The position numbers and the translations under genes are program-made. The notes beneath the pieces were generated by a model that searched no databases, was not told the origin of the DNA, and saw nothing but the letters and a program-made list of their open reading frames with translations. A DNA stretch of 41,943 bases from CAZJPS01 sp964548055 (lineage in GTDB: Bacteria; Patescibacteriota; Gracilibacteria; Peribacterales; Peribacteraceae), in assembly GCA_964548055.1 (NCBI GenBank), contig CAZJPS010000002.1, positions 1 through 41,943 of the forward strand. The letters run 5' to 3'. Below, in pieces: positions 15,620 to 22,925 of this stretch; position 1 is the first letter of the stretch; each line of letters opens with the position of its first letter.

Positions 15620-17007
15620 TAGAATTGCACGTAGATGAATTGTTGAGGTACTAAGGGTGGCAAGTAGAGGAGTACATAGTATGCGGCAAAATAGAAAATG
15701 AGCTGCTTCCCAAGGGAAAACCGAGCGAAGGCGAGCAGATCTGCATAGTAGAGTTGCAGCATGTGCATCAGCACTATGGGGAGCCACAGGAGAGCGACAA
15801 GCAGCAAAGCCGGGTCTAGAAGTGTGTAGGAGGACTGTATAAACACGCGCAGTGCATCATTCAGAGTGGGACTTTGGAAAAAGATCCATCCGATGCTGGT
15901 GAGTGCGAAGAACAAGAGAATGGCGAGACCGGTTTCGTTCATGCGCTGAATGAATCTGCTTCCGGGATAAAACAGATTCGCGCCAAATCTGTAGGCGATC
16001 AGAAGGAATCCGTGATACAGACCCCAGATGACAAACGTCCAGCGTGCCCCGTGCCACAAGCCGCACAAACCCATCGTGATGAGGAGATTCATGGCAATGC
16101 GTGGGTTGCTGCATCTGCTTCCTCCCAATGGAATGTATACGTACTGCTGGAACCACTGCGAGAGCGTGATATGCCATCGCTTCCAGAAGTCACTCGGTGT
16201 ACTGGAAAGATAGGGCATACGGAAGTTCCAGGAGAGCTCGAATCCTAAAAGTGAAGCGAGACCTTTCGCCATATCGGAGTATCCGGAGAAATCAGCGTAG
16301 ATTTGGAGTGAGAGAGCCAGAATCCCCACAAAGAATGTTGTTTCTGCGGGTGATGTAAAAAGTCCTTTGGCAATCAGCGCTGCATTATCAGCAATCACAT
16401 ATTTCTGAATTCCTCCCCATACCAGCAAGTAGATTCCATCAGAGAATGTTTTAGAAGTGAGAGGTCTTTCTGTTTTAAATTGTTCCAGGAGAGGTCCTGG
16501 CTTTTCTATGGGCCCTGATGCGAGCTTCGGGAAAAAAGAAATGAGCAGCGCGTAGTGTAGGAAGTTGCGCTCTGGCGGTATGGTCCCTCTATACACATCA
16601 ATCAAATAACTGAGGATCTGAAAGATATAAAAAGAGATGCCCAGCGGAAGGAGAATCTGCAGCGAAACTGAATCCGGTCTTAACCCAAGGAGGGGGAGAA
16701 GAGGGGAAAGTGAAGCAATGAAAAAGTTGTAGTACTTGAAGTAGAGCAGAGTTCCTATGCACACAAAAATCCCAAGCCACAGGAGAAAGGTGCGATATTT
16801 CGATGTGTGCAGCTGTAATGCAATAAGATACGTGAAAACGATTGCAACAAGCAGAAGCCAGAAAAATCGCGCATCCCAGAGCAGATAGAAGCCAAAACTT
16901 CCGAGGAGTAGGAGAATATTGCGAGCAGTAATGTGTTTATGTACAAACCAATACAGAATAAAAAAACCTGTGAAGAGGCTCCAGAATGTGAGATCGGAAA
17001 ATTGCAT
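15619..17007 (-). CDS. MBOAT family O-acyltransferase (AlgI-like)
   Basis: The 462-residue product has about ten to twelve hydrophobic helices. AlgI-type motifs are present: the LPLGISFYIFQILSYLIDVY block, SFFPKLASGPIEKP, LQIYADFSGYSDMAKGL, PSDFWKRWHITLSQWFQQYV (conserved His), YIPLGGSR, and LCGLWHGARWTFVIWGLYHG with the catalytic histidine. It moves acetyl groups across the membrane for O-acetylation of a surface polysaccharide together with the downstream SGNH protein. The start used is ATG 17007 (MQFSDLTFWSLF). Glycan genes elsewhere in the window (1-1422, 39453-40262, uppP) fit this role. Confidence 0.92.
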   Translation of the reverse strand: MQFSDLTFWSLFTGFFILYWFVHKHITARNILLLLGSFGFYLLWDARFFWLLLVAIVFTYLIALQLHTSKYRTFLLWLGIFVCIGTLLYFKYYNFFIASLSPLLPLLGLRPDSVSLQILLPLGISFYIFQILSYLIDVYRGTIPPERNFLHYALLISFFPKLASGPIEKPGPLLEQFKTERPLTSKTFSDGIYLLVWGGIQKYVIADNAALIAKGLFTSPAETTFFVGILALSLQIYADFSGYSDMAKGLASLLGFELSWNFRMPYLSSTPSDFWKRWHITLSQWFQQYVYIPLGGSRCSNPRIAMNLLITMGLCGLWHGARWTFVIWGLYHGFLLIAYRFGANLFYPGSRFIQRMNETGLAILLFFALTSIGWIFFQSPTLNDALRVFIQSSYTLLDPALLLVALLWLPIVLMHMLQLYYADLLAFARFSLGKQLIFYFAAYYVLLYLPPLVPQQFIYVQF

Positions 17008-17102
17008 GAGCAACGGTCAGTTAAGCAAATTTTGGATCGTATCGCTATGTAACTTGGAGCGGACAGTTTTTAGTTTGTAGTTTTTGGTTTTTAGGAAGAG
17101 AT

Positions 17103-17660
17103 TTATTTTGTGAATGTAAAGGACTGTGCCACGGTATCGAACATGTTCAGTATTCCATCGCGATCAAATGCTTCTGTGTGGTTGTCGCCGCAATCTGGGC
17201 CTAAGTTGCAGCTATGCAGGCGAGTGGTGAGTACAAAGCACTGCCCTTTGTACTCCTGCATGTACGTAACACCTTCGTACAGATTCCCTGCACCGACACC
17301 ACTCCATTCGTAACGGCTCCATTCTTGTCCATTTCGCAGCACGACGTGAGCAGGGGTATCCATAATGGGGCATGTTGCCGCGTGAGCAACATGAAACTGT
17401 GCTTCGAAAAGAGTAGTGTGATCTTTCTCTGCCGGATACACAAAAGAGGTACCGGTGATTTGGTAGTTTTGGGTATTCATGATGGATTCTTCTTGAACAG
17501 ACCAATCTGTTGGATACATCACTTCGTATAATCCATCACTACTGCGATAGATTTTTAGATTTCTTTGTGGCGCACTGGAGACCGAAGATTCCTCTGTTCC
17601 CGATGGAGTATGCGCACAGGATGCGAGGAGTACGGCAGTGATGAGAAGGACGCGGCGCAT
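17103..17660 (-). CDS. Putative lipoprotein
   Basis: The 185-residue product has a lipoprotein signal (MRRVLLITAVLLASCAHTPS, lipobox LASC). A Ser-rich linker follows and then a domain starting NLKIYRSSDGLYEVMYPTDW and ending ILNMFDTVAQSFTFTK, with four Cys in the mature part. YPTDW followed by a late F...TVAQSFTF is the pattern of small PsbP-like or 'photosystem-like' lipoprotein domains found in many CPR genomes. That similarity is from memory and weak. A consensus -10 lies 6 nt before the ATG. The gap 17008-17102 upstream of its tail is T/G-rich (TTTTTAGTTTGTAG type words) and has no gene. Confidence 0.7.
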   Translation of the reverse strand: MRRVLLITAVLLASCAHTPSGTEESSVSSAPQRNLKIYRSSDGLYEVMYPTDWSVQEESIMNTQNYQITGTSFVYPAEKDHTTLFEAQFHVAHAATCPIMDTPAHVVLRNGQEWSRYEWSGVGAGNLYEGVTYMQEYKGQCFVLTTRLHSCNLGPDCGDNHTEAFDRDGILNMFDTVAQSFTFTK

Positions 17661-17666
17661 AGGGTT

Positions 17667-17672
17667 ATTATA
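17667..17672 (-). promoter_or_regulatory. Consensus -10 box TATAAT, 6 nt before an ATG
   Basis: On the minus strand a perfect TATAAT ends 6 nt before the ATG at 17660. No Shine-Dalgarno site and no good -35 are seen. Confidence 0.65.
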
Positions 17673-17726
17673 GGGAATATGGCGCTTGCCTCATAGCCAA
17701 GCAGTCAGATTTCTTACTAGGCCTGC

Positions 17727-17780
17727 CTATTCCACCCACAGCAACAAACTCTTCAAATAATCTACCTCCGGATGGTACCC
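17727..17780 (-). pseudogene. Remnant duplicate of the 3' end of rlmI
   Basis: The minus-strand reading ends GYHPEVDYLKSLLLWVE and a TAG stop (17727-17729). The intact rlmI just upstream ends with YHPEVDYLKSLLLWVE and TAA. The 16 shared residues are identical, but the DNA differs at many third positions (for example TTG-TTG-CTG versus CTT-TTA-CTA for LLL). So this is an old, selectively kept copy that later lost its front, not a fresh duplication. Between the two lie inverted words CCTTCGCCCA / TGGGCGAGAAGG (about 17781-17835). Confidence 0.75.
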
Positions 17781-17835
17781 GCCTTCGCCCATTATTATTT
17801 CTTGCAGTTGAGGAGGCTACGGTGGGCGAGAAGGG

Positions 17836-19026
17836 TTACTCCACCCATAGTAAAAGGCTTTTGAGATAATCTACTTCGGGATGGTACAAATTTACCGGAT
17901 GATCAAACGCATGGCGATGACGCTGCAAAATCCGTACCGAGCGATTAGCTTGGCGGGCAGCGTGGAACACAATCGTTTGGAATAATTGAGGGTCGATCTG
18001 ATACGAACACGAACATGTGAGCATCAATCCTCCTGGCGTGAGTGCTTGGAATGCCAGACGATTCAGATCGGTATACGCGCGTTTGGCGGGATCTAAATCA
18101 GAACTGCGTTTTGCGAATGCAGGTGGATCCACAATAATGAAGTCGTATTGGTGGGGAAGAGGGCGTTGGCGAAGGAAATCGAACACATCGGCTGCATGCG
18201 CAGTGAATTGATCTGGAGAAATACCATTCAGTTCCATGTGTTCTTTCGCCCGGTCGAGCGCAGCTTCATCATAATCCACTGCATCGGCAGAAGTTGCTCC
18301 TCCTGCGAGAGCGGAAAGAGAGAATCCACCCACGTAGCTGCAACAATCCAGCACGGTTCTCCCTGCAGAAAGCTGACGAACAAGCGAGCGCATTTCACGT
18401 TGATCCAAAAAGAGTCCTGTTTTTTGGCTGCCTTGGAGATCGATCAAATATTCCAGTCCACGCTCTTTCACTTTGATGGTATCGGGGCCTTTGCCCATCA
18501 GCCATTCCTCGCGTGGCTCCAATCCTTCTTTTTTACGAGTGGCACCCGTCGATTTTTCAAAAATAGCGGCAGGTTTGCAGAGTTCATGCAGAGTCTCCGT
18601 CACCCACGGGCGCAAACGTTCCATACCGAGGGTTGTGAGCTGTACTACTAGAATATCTCCATACTGATCCACAATCAGTCCTGGAATTTCATCTCCTTCG
18701 GCATTGATGAGGCGGAATGCGGTGGTTTCTTCACTCTGGAAGAATGTTTTCCTAATCTCGATCGCACGCTTGATGTTGCGGCGCATGGTGGCCATAGGGT
18801 CACCTTTTTCGAATGCAATCGCTCTTCCGCAGATATATGCGCGGGTATTGAGCATCGCGTAACACAAAAATTCACCTGCGGAATTGTGCACTTCTACAAT
18901 TGAACCCGTTTCAATGCCATCTAGAGACACAATCGCATTCTTATAAATGGCATGGTGATGGTTCTTGAGCGGCCAATCGCGCTCGGGCTTAATAACGATA
19001 ATGGGGTACTGCTTTTGGGGGGCCAT
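17836..19026 (-). CDS. rlmI: 23S rRNA (cytosine-C5)-methyltransferase, RlmI family
   Basis: The 396-residue product has an N-terminal PUA domain (about 5-85: KNHHHAIYKNAIVSLDGIET, GRAIAFEKGDP), a RlmI middle domain (FRLINAEGDEIPGLIVDQYG, then SQKTGLFLDQREMR) and a class I methyltransferase core. That core has VLDCCSYVGGFSLSALAGGA (motif I), AHAADVFDFL and FIIVDPPAFAKRSSDL (motif IV), then LTCSCSYQI with the catalytic cysteine. It methylates a cytosine of 23S rRNA (C1962 in E. coli) using SAM. A TATTAT box lies 8 nt before the ATG. A decayed copy of its 3' end follows at 17727-17780. Confidence 0.9.
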   Translation of the reverse strand: MAPQKQYPIIVIKPERDWPLKNHHHAIYKNAIVSLDGIETGSIVEVHNSAGEFLCYAMLNTRAYICGRAIAFEKGDPMATMRRNIKRAIEIRKTFFQSEETTAFRLINAEGDEIPGLIVDQYGDILVVQLTTLGMERLRPWVTETLHELCKPAAIFEKSTGATRKKEGLEPREEWLMGKGPDTIKVKERGLEYLIDLQGSQKTGLFLDQREMRSLVRQLSAGRTVLDCCSYVGGFSLSALAGGATSADAVDYDEAALDRAKEHMELNGISPDQFTAHAADVFDFLRQRPLPHQYDFIIVDPPAFAKRSSDLDPAKRAYTDLNRLAFQALTPGGLMLTCSCSYQIDPQLFQTIVFHAARQANRSVRILQRHRHAFDHPVNLYHPEVDYLKSLLLWVE

Positions 19027-19110
19027 GGCAGAAGATAATAGCAGAGGATAGGGAAAAATCTTAGGTGTTCCAAAGAACCGTGCGCAGAGGGTATACTCCT
19101 CGCTATATCT

Positions 19111-19485
19111 ATGCCTACGGACGACGATTCATCCATTGATTCTTGGACGCAGCAGGGGGTAGATGCGCTCAACGACGGTCGCATTGATGATGCGATTGAG
19201 GCATTTGAAGCCGTGGTAGAAGCAGAGCCAAATGATCCCGCAGGTTGGTTAGATTTGGGAACCGCGTATGCCTATGGAAGTAGAATAGAGGAAGCATTGG
19301 GTGCATGGAGTACATCGCTCAGCCATATGAAAGGGAAGAACAAGGCTCACAGCCAAGACATGCGCTCCATCGCCGATAATCTCCTCATCATCGCAAAAGC
19401 ACTGGATGTGCAGATGGACGATATTGCGGATAAGAAGAATCTGCGGGGCGTGATTGCACAGTTGCTGTTGGTGATGAAAAACTGA
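19111..19485 (+). CDS. TPR-repeat protein
   Basis: The 124-residue, acidic product has two tetratricopeptide units: SWTQQGVDALNDGRIDDAIE with AFEAVVEAEPNDP (about 11-44), and AGWLDLGTAYAYGSRIEEAL with GAWSTSLSH (about 45-75). A helical tail (DMRSIADNLLIIAKAL, GVIAQLLLVMKN) follows. TPRs bind other proteins; no enzyme domain is present. TATACT (19092-19097) lies 13 nt before the ATG. It is convergent with the pseudopilin-like gene across a palindromic repeat. Confidence 0.8.
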   Translation: MPTDDDSSIDSWTQQGVDALNDGRIDDAIEAFEAVVEAEPNDPAGWLDLGTAYAYGSRIEEALGAWSTSLSHMKGKNKAHSQDMRSIADNLLIIAKALDVQMDDIADKKNLRGVIAQLLLVMKN

Positions 19486-19582
19486 AGGGGACAAAAGTGT
19501 AAAAGGGGACAAAAGGGACAAAGGTCCTTTTTCAAAAACCTTTACAACCTTTTAAACCTTTATGCCCTTTGCCCCCCTTTTC
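19485..19582. repeat. ~95-bp palindromic word-repeat element, copy 1
   Basis: The left arm is built of GGGGACAAAA / GGGACAAAGG words (19485-19525). The right arm is built of CCTTTACAACC, CCTTTATGCCC and CCCCCTTTT (19536-19582). Read as reverse complement, it lines up word for word with copies 2 and 3 (27800-27916 and 30033-30130): for example AAAAGGGGACAAAAGGGACA, and TTTATGCCCTTT against AAAGGGCATAAA. It fills the gap between two convergent genes and could act as a two-way terminator. Confidence 0.85.
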
Positions 19583-20071
19583 CTAATGCATTTTCGTAAT
19601 CGTCCATCCCATTTCCGCGCCAGGGGCGGTAATGAAAATGCGGTTTTTCCAATCTTCATACACAAAATAACCCGTTCCATTTCTATCTGCCGAAGTGCCT
19701 GGATCTACGGGCAAGGTAGCTAAGTAAGGTTCCAGTTCTTTGCGAACATCAAGCAGGTCCTTACAGCTTGTGGCTTTGGTACGGCAAATTTCTACCGGCT
19801 TTTCAGTTAATCCCGGCACATTTTCGCTTTGGTGGTCTGTGCGGTAATTATAGAACGCATTTGCAAGTGTGACGACATCCTTCCTTCTTTGCTCATTCCG
19901 AAGCACATACTTTTCTTTACCGGGAGGATTTGGTTCATTCTTTTTTCGTCCAGCGTGACGGTAAGCCAGTGGATCTTTTGGTGCATTCTTCATTTTACTT
20001 ATAACAAATGCATGGCTGGTGGCCGGAAACGCAAGGGCGACAAGTAGGAGAGCTGAGAAGAGGCGACGCAT
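19583..20071 (-). CDS. Exported pseudopilin-like protein
   Basis: The 162-residue product has a signal peptide (MRRLFSALLLVALAFPATSH, cleavage after A-x-A-like SHA). A helix follows, RRKDVVTLANAFYNYRTDHQ, which resembles the core of type II/IV pseudopilin proteins common in CPR genomes (RxxDVxxLxxAxxxYxxD). Then come VPGLTEKPVEICR with CKDLLD (two Cys) and the closing GTGYFVYEDWKNRIFITAPG, which fits the soluble pseudopilin beta region. There is no prepilin cleavage site (G/xFTLIE), so it is probably a secreted soluble relative. A GTG at 20107 would add 12 residues; ATG 20071 gives a better signal peptide. Confidence 0.6.
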   Translation of the reverse strand: MRRLFSALLLVALAFPATSHAFVISKMKNAPKDPLAYRHAGRKKNEPNPPGKEKYVLRNEQRRKDVVTLANAFYNYRTDHQSENVPGLTEKPVEICRTKATSCKDLLDVRKELEPYLATLPVDPGTSADRNGTGYFVYEDWKNRIFITAPGAEMGWTITKMH

Positions 20072-20134
20072 GAGTAGAGAGTAGAAGGGAGAAAACAACA
20101 AAAACACTCTACCATAATCATCTAAAACATCTAT

Positions 20135-21313
20135 CTACCGTGCTTGCCATCTTTCTCTGCTCCATGTGCGCAGGTCTTCTAAAAAAATTCCTACGATACT
20201 TGCAAGTGGAATGGCAATGAGAATGCCGAGGACAGGGTGGATGACTGCAGGAAAGCTGATACCCACCAGCATGGCGATAATAATCGTTGTTGCAGGCAAA
20301 TCTACCGCGTGTTTCATGATGAGCGGGACAATGAAGTTATTTTCACAGAATTGTATAACGTAATACGCTCCCGCAACCATCAGCGCCCACGAAGGGCCGC
20401 CACTTCCAAGTGCAATCATCACGGCCGGTATGGCTCCAATAAGAGGGCCTATGTAGGGAATGAATTCTGTAAATCCCGCAAGAATTGCAAGCGTGAGTGC
20501 ATACGGCATGCCAAGTACCACAAGAACAATGAACGTGAGCACGCCAATTGCCAAACAAAGTAGCAGCTGCCCACGCATCCACTGGCCCAATTTCTGATTA
20601 ATAAGATCTACCCTTGCATCCATATATGGCCACATAGATGCAGGGAAAAATCTGCGTGCCCAGCGATAGCTGTGATTGCGGTCCAATTCTATAAAAAAAG
20701 CGGAGAGCAGCACAATAATGCTGTCGCGTATAAAGTAGAGCACTGATCCTGCAATACCTGTTAGCAATTGCACCGAACCTGCTGCCATTTCCGATAGATA
20801 CAAACTGAAATGTTCCAGTGCATCGGGGCCATTAAGTGCCAGGTTCCGAAGAAGCATGCGCAAAAGAATGGTAAGGCGCACATCAATTTCAGCGGGAACG
20901 AGTGGCAAAGAAACAATGCGTTCTGTGAGCAACTGCGTTACGGTGCTATCGGCCAATTTTGCAATGTCACCAAGTTGCTGTGCAATGATTGGGATGAAAG
21001 AAAAAACAAGGAAGACCGCAACGCTTAAAAATAAAATGTAGTGTAATAAAATCCCAAGACTTTCCTGAATGCCCCATGATCGCAGCTTCCGTACACCTGG
21101 ATCAATAATTGCAGACAGAAAAAGACCCAGGAGCAAAAGCACAATGACGTGCTGCAGCAGTACGACCAAGAGAACGGCCGCTGCGATGCCGAGTATTACA
21201 AACATGGCTCGAACAACGCTTCCTAGCGAAAGTTCTCCTGTTACATCTGCAGGAATCATTCCTCCTTTTGCAGAGGAGTTAGATGCGGCCATCATCGATT
21301 TTTTGGCGGACAT
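20135..21313 (-). CDS. AI-2E family transporter (PF01594-type permease)
   Basis: The 392-residue product has a cytoplasmic N-terminus (about 1-30) and six to eight hydrophobic helices. The family's central DRNHSYRWARRFFPASMWPY linker is present, then LINQKLGQWMRGQLLLCLAI, then the signature LAGFTEFIPYIGPLIGAIPA and a late NNFIVPLIMKHAVDLPA and HPVLGILIAIPLAS. Family members export autoinducer-2 (TqsA) or act as Na+/H+ antiporters; the substrate cannot be told from sequence. TACACT lies 16 nt before the ATG on the minus strand. Confidence 0.9.
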   Translation of the reverse strand: MSAKKSMMAASNSSAKGGMIPADVTGELSLGSVVRAMFVILGIAAAVLLVVLLQHVIVLLLLGLFLSAIIDPGVRKLRSWGIQESLGILLHYILFLSVAVFLVFSFIPIIAQQLGDIAKLADSTVTQLLTERIVSLPLVPAEIDVRLTILLRMLLRNLALNGPDALEHFSLYLSEMAAGSVQLLTGIAGSVLYFIRDSIIVLLSAFFIELDRNHSYRWARRFFPASMWPYMDARVDLINQKLGQWMRGQLLLCLAIGVLTFIVLVVLGMPYALTLAILAGFTEFIPYIGPLIGAIPAVMIALGSGGPSWALMVAGAYYVIQFCENNFIVPLIMKHAVDLPATTIIIAMLVGISFPAVIHPVLGILIAIPLASIVGIFLEDLRTWSRERWQAR

Positions 21314-21401
21314 GCGGACGATGGAGGTGAGTGTACCTTATGGTAAGTTCTTGGCTCAACGAGACGGTCTTTACAGAGGGGCGAAGAAATCCGCAGATGT
21401 G

Positions 21402-21435
21402 AAAGTGTTAGTGAAGGGGTGATTGGTAACACTTT
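21402..21435. repeat. Inverted repeat hairpin at the transposase 3' end
   Basis: AAAGTGTTA (21402-21410) and TAACACTTT (21427-21435) are perfect inverted 9-mers with a 16-nt loop. The right half belongs to the left terminal repeat of the island; the left half overlaps the transposase stop codon. It may serve as terminator, or mark a target site similar to the element end. Confidence 0.6.
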
Positions 21436-22493
21436 TCATCGCCCCATGCGGCTTCATTCGGCGTTCTGTAGCTGAGGGCCATATGCGGGCGATCATCGTT
21501 GTAATCGACCATCCACTGGATAAGAGCACCATTCAACATTTCCATATCGGTGCAATCCTTCCATGGTGGAAGGAATTCCTCTCGCAGCGTGCGATTGAAT
21601 CGTTCTAGCTGAGAATTGTCCTTCGGTGTCCTGACGCGACTCCAGTAGTGACCGAGCTTCAGCTCCAACACGGCCTTCTGAAAATGCCGGTGGAACTCAG
21701 TGCCATTGTCCGTCTGCACGTTCCGCATGGTTCCTCGCATATTTCGATTCAAAAGGTGTAGGAATTCGGCCGCGTTTTTCGAGCTGTGGGTTTTGTAGAC
21801 ACGCGCAAAGCCCCAGCGAGAATGCCGGTCGAGTGCCGTGAACATCGAAAACGTTGCTTTTCCCTGCCTGAGTATCACCGTATCGATGCTGACGAGAAAA
21901 CCAGTCTTTGGCTCCTTGATGAGTTTCGTGATGCGTTGCTTCTTCTCCGCGTACTGACGTTTGTACGCTAGCCGCCGGGCACGTTTCACATCCGGATAGA
22001 GCTGGTAGCGTTCAATGATCTTCTGTACCTGCCAGGAAGAAATCTTCGTACCATACTGTCTTTCATAGATGGCAGCAATCTTCATCTTCGAGTAGAGCGG
22101 ATATGCTGATCGCAAGAAGAAAAGACGTTGGCTTTGTTCCGGATCAAGCACAGGGAGTGGACCGACTTTTGGACGATGGGAACCGTTTTCCAGCGATTGA
22201 GGCTTCGTCACATCGAACCGTTTCTTCCAGACGTAAAATGTCTTCCGCGAAATGCCGAAATAGCGGCACGTCTTTTTGGTATTCCCCTTGAACGTTGTGT
22301 TGTAGGCGACGAACCAATCCAGACGCTGCCGTGCTTCTCGCGTGAGTGGAACTCTCAGCGATCCTGCCAGGAGAATCGTCCATATCTGTTTTGCTTTTTC
22401 GGGATTCCGTCGCGCATTTCCCCACAGGGCTTGCTGCAGTTGCATACGCTCAGCGTCGGTGAGATTCTTCGGAGAATGTTCTTGGACTGTCAT
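21408..22493 (-). CDS. DDE transposase with integrase core (IS481/IS3-like)
   Basis: The 361-residue product starts at ATG 22493 (MTVQEHSPKNLTDAERMQLQ). It has a helix-turn-helix front part (CRYFGISRKTFYVWKKRFDV), a second winged region (ISSWQVQKIIERYQLYP) and the rve catalytic core: VSIDTVILRQGKATFSM (first Asp), VQTDNGTEFHRHF (second Asp) and NSQLERFNRTLREEF (Glu). It ends with QWMVDYNDDRPHMALSYRTP. All three catalytic residues are present, so the protein could be active. The frame is open further upstream, but that part overlaps the small gene at 22511. Its stop lies 11 bp outside the inverted repeat I take as the island end. Confidence 0.88.
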   Translation of the reverse strand: MTVQEHSPKNLTDAERMQLQQALWGNARRNPEKAKQIWTILLAGSLRVPLTREARQRLDWFVAYNTTFKGNTKKTCRYFGISRKTFYVWKKRFDVTKPQSLENGSHRPKVGPLPVLDPEQSQRLFFLRSAYPLYSKMKIAAIYERQYGTKISSWQVQKIIERYQLYPDVKRARRLAYKRQYAEKKQRITKLIKEPKTGFLVSIDTVILRQGKATFSMFTALDRHSRWGFARVYKTHSSKNAAEFLHLLNRNMRGTMRNVQTDNGTEFHRHFQKAVLELKLGHYWSRVRTPKDNSQLERFNRTLREEFLPPWKDCTDMEMLNGALIQWMVDYNDDRPHMALSYRTPNEAAWGDEKCYQSPLH

Positions 22494-22510
22494 GGGAGGC
22501 GATACAAATT

Positions 22511-22750
22511 CTAATCCTGTTCCAGCATCTTCCGAAGAAGGATTGCCAGTGCCTCGACCGCATCGCTCGGAACGTCGGCTTCCGCTAGGGCTCCCATGCC
22601 GGGCACGCGTGCTTGAAAAACTCCCGTCCCTTCGGTTGAGAAATCCACTGGCATTACCATGTAGCACTTTCCTGCATAAGCGTCGAAGAGCGGCATAGGA
22701 ACACCATCTTCCTGTAAGATTTGCCGCTGCTCATCGGTGACGAAGATCAC
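22511..22750 (-). CDS. Small antitoxin-like protein
   Basis: The 79-residue product starts with GTG at 22750 (MIFVTDEQRQILQEDGVPMP) and continues LFDAYAGKCYMVMPVDFSTE. The layout 'TDEQRQxLQ - G.P..L.D...G..Y.(V/M)MP' resembles small Phd/VapB-like antitoxin or addiction-module proteins, in which this block precedes a Y-V-L strand. That resemblance is from memory and is weak. TAGACT (22757-22762) lies exactly 6 nt before the GTG, which supports a leaderless start. It ends 17 nt before the transposase start and faces away from the TIR gene. Confidence 0.55.
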   Translation of the reverse strand: MIFVTDEQRQILQEDGVPMPLFDAYAGKCYMVMPVDFSTEGTGVFQARVPGMGALAEADVPSDAVEALAILLRKMLEQD

Positions 22751-22841
22751 CGGCGCAGTCTACACCGTGCCCGTGTGTGGAATAATTTTCTGATAGACAA
22801 TGTGATCGATCCACGCAAAAACCACGCGGCGCTCCGAACCG

Positions 22842-22870
22842 TTTACTGCGCCATCTGCGCTCGGTATAAT
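22842..22870 (+). promoter_or_regulatory. Promoter of the TIR-TPR gene
   Basis: TTTACT (22842-22847), a 17-bp spacer and a perfect TATAAT (22865-22870). The leader is about 50 nt and includes GGGAGG and AGGGAG, which could serve as ribosome binding site for the ATG at 22926. Confidence 0.7.
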
Positions 22871-22925
22871 GAGAGGGCAACCCGACAGCCCGGGAGGCGT
22901 GTTTTCCCTAGGGAGTCCTGAAACC

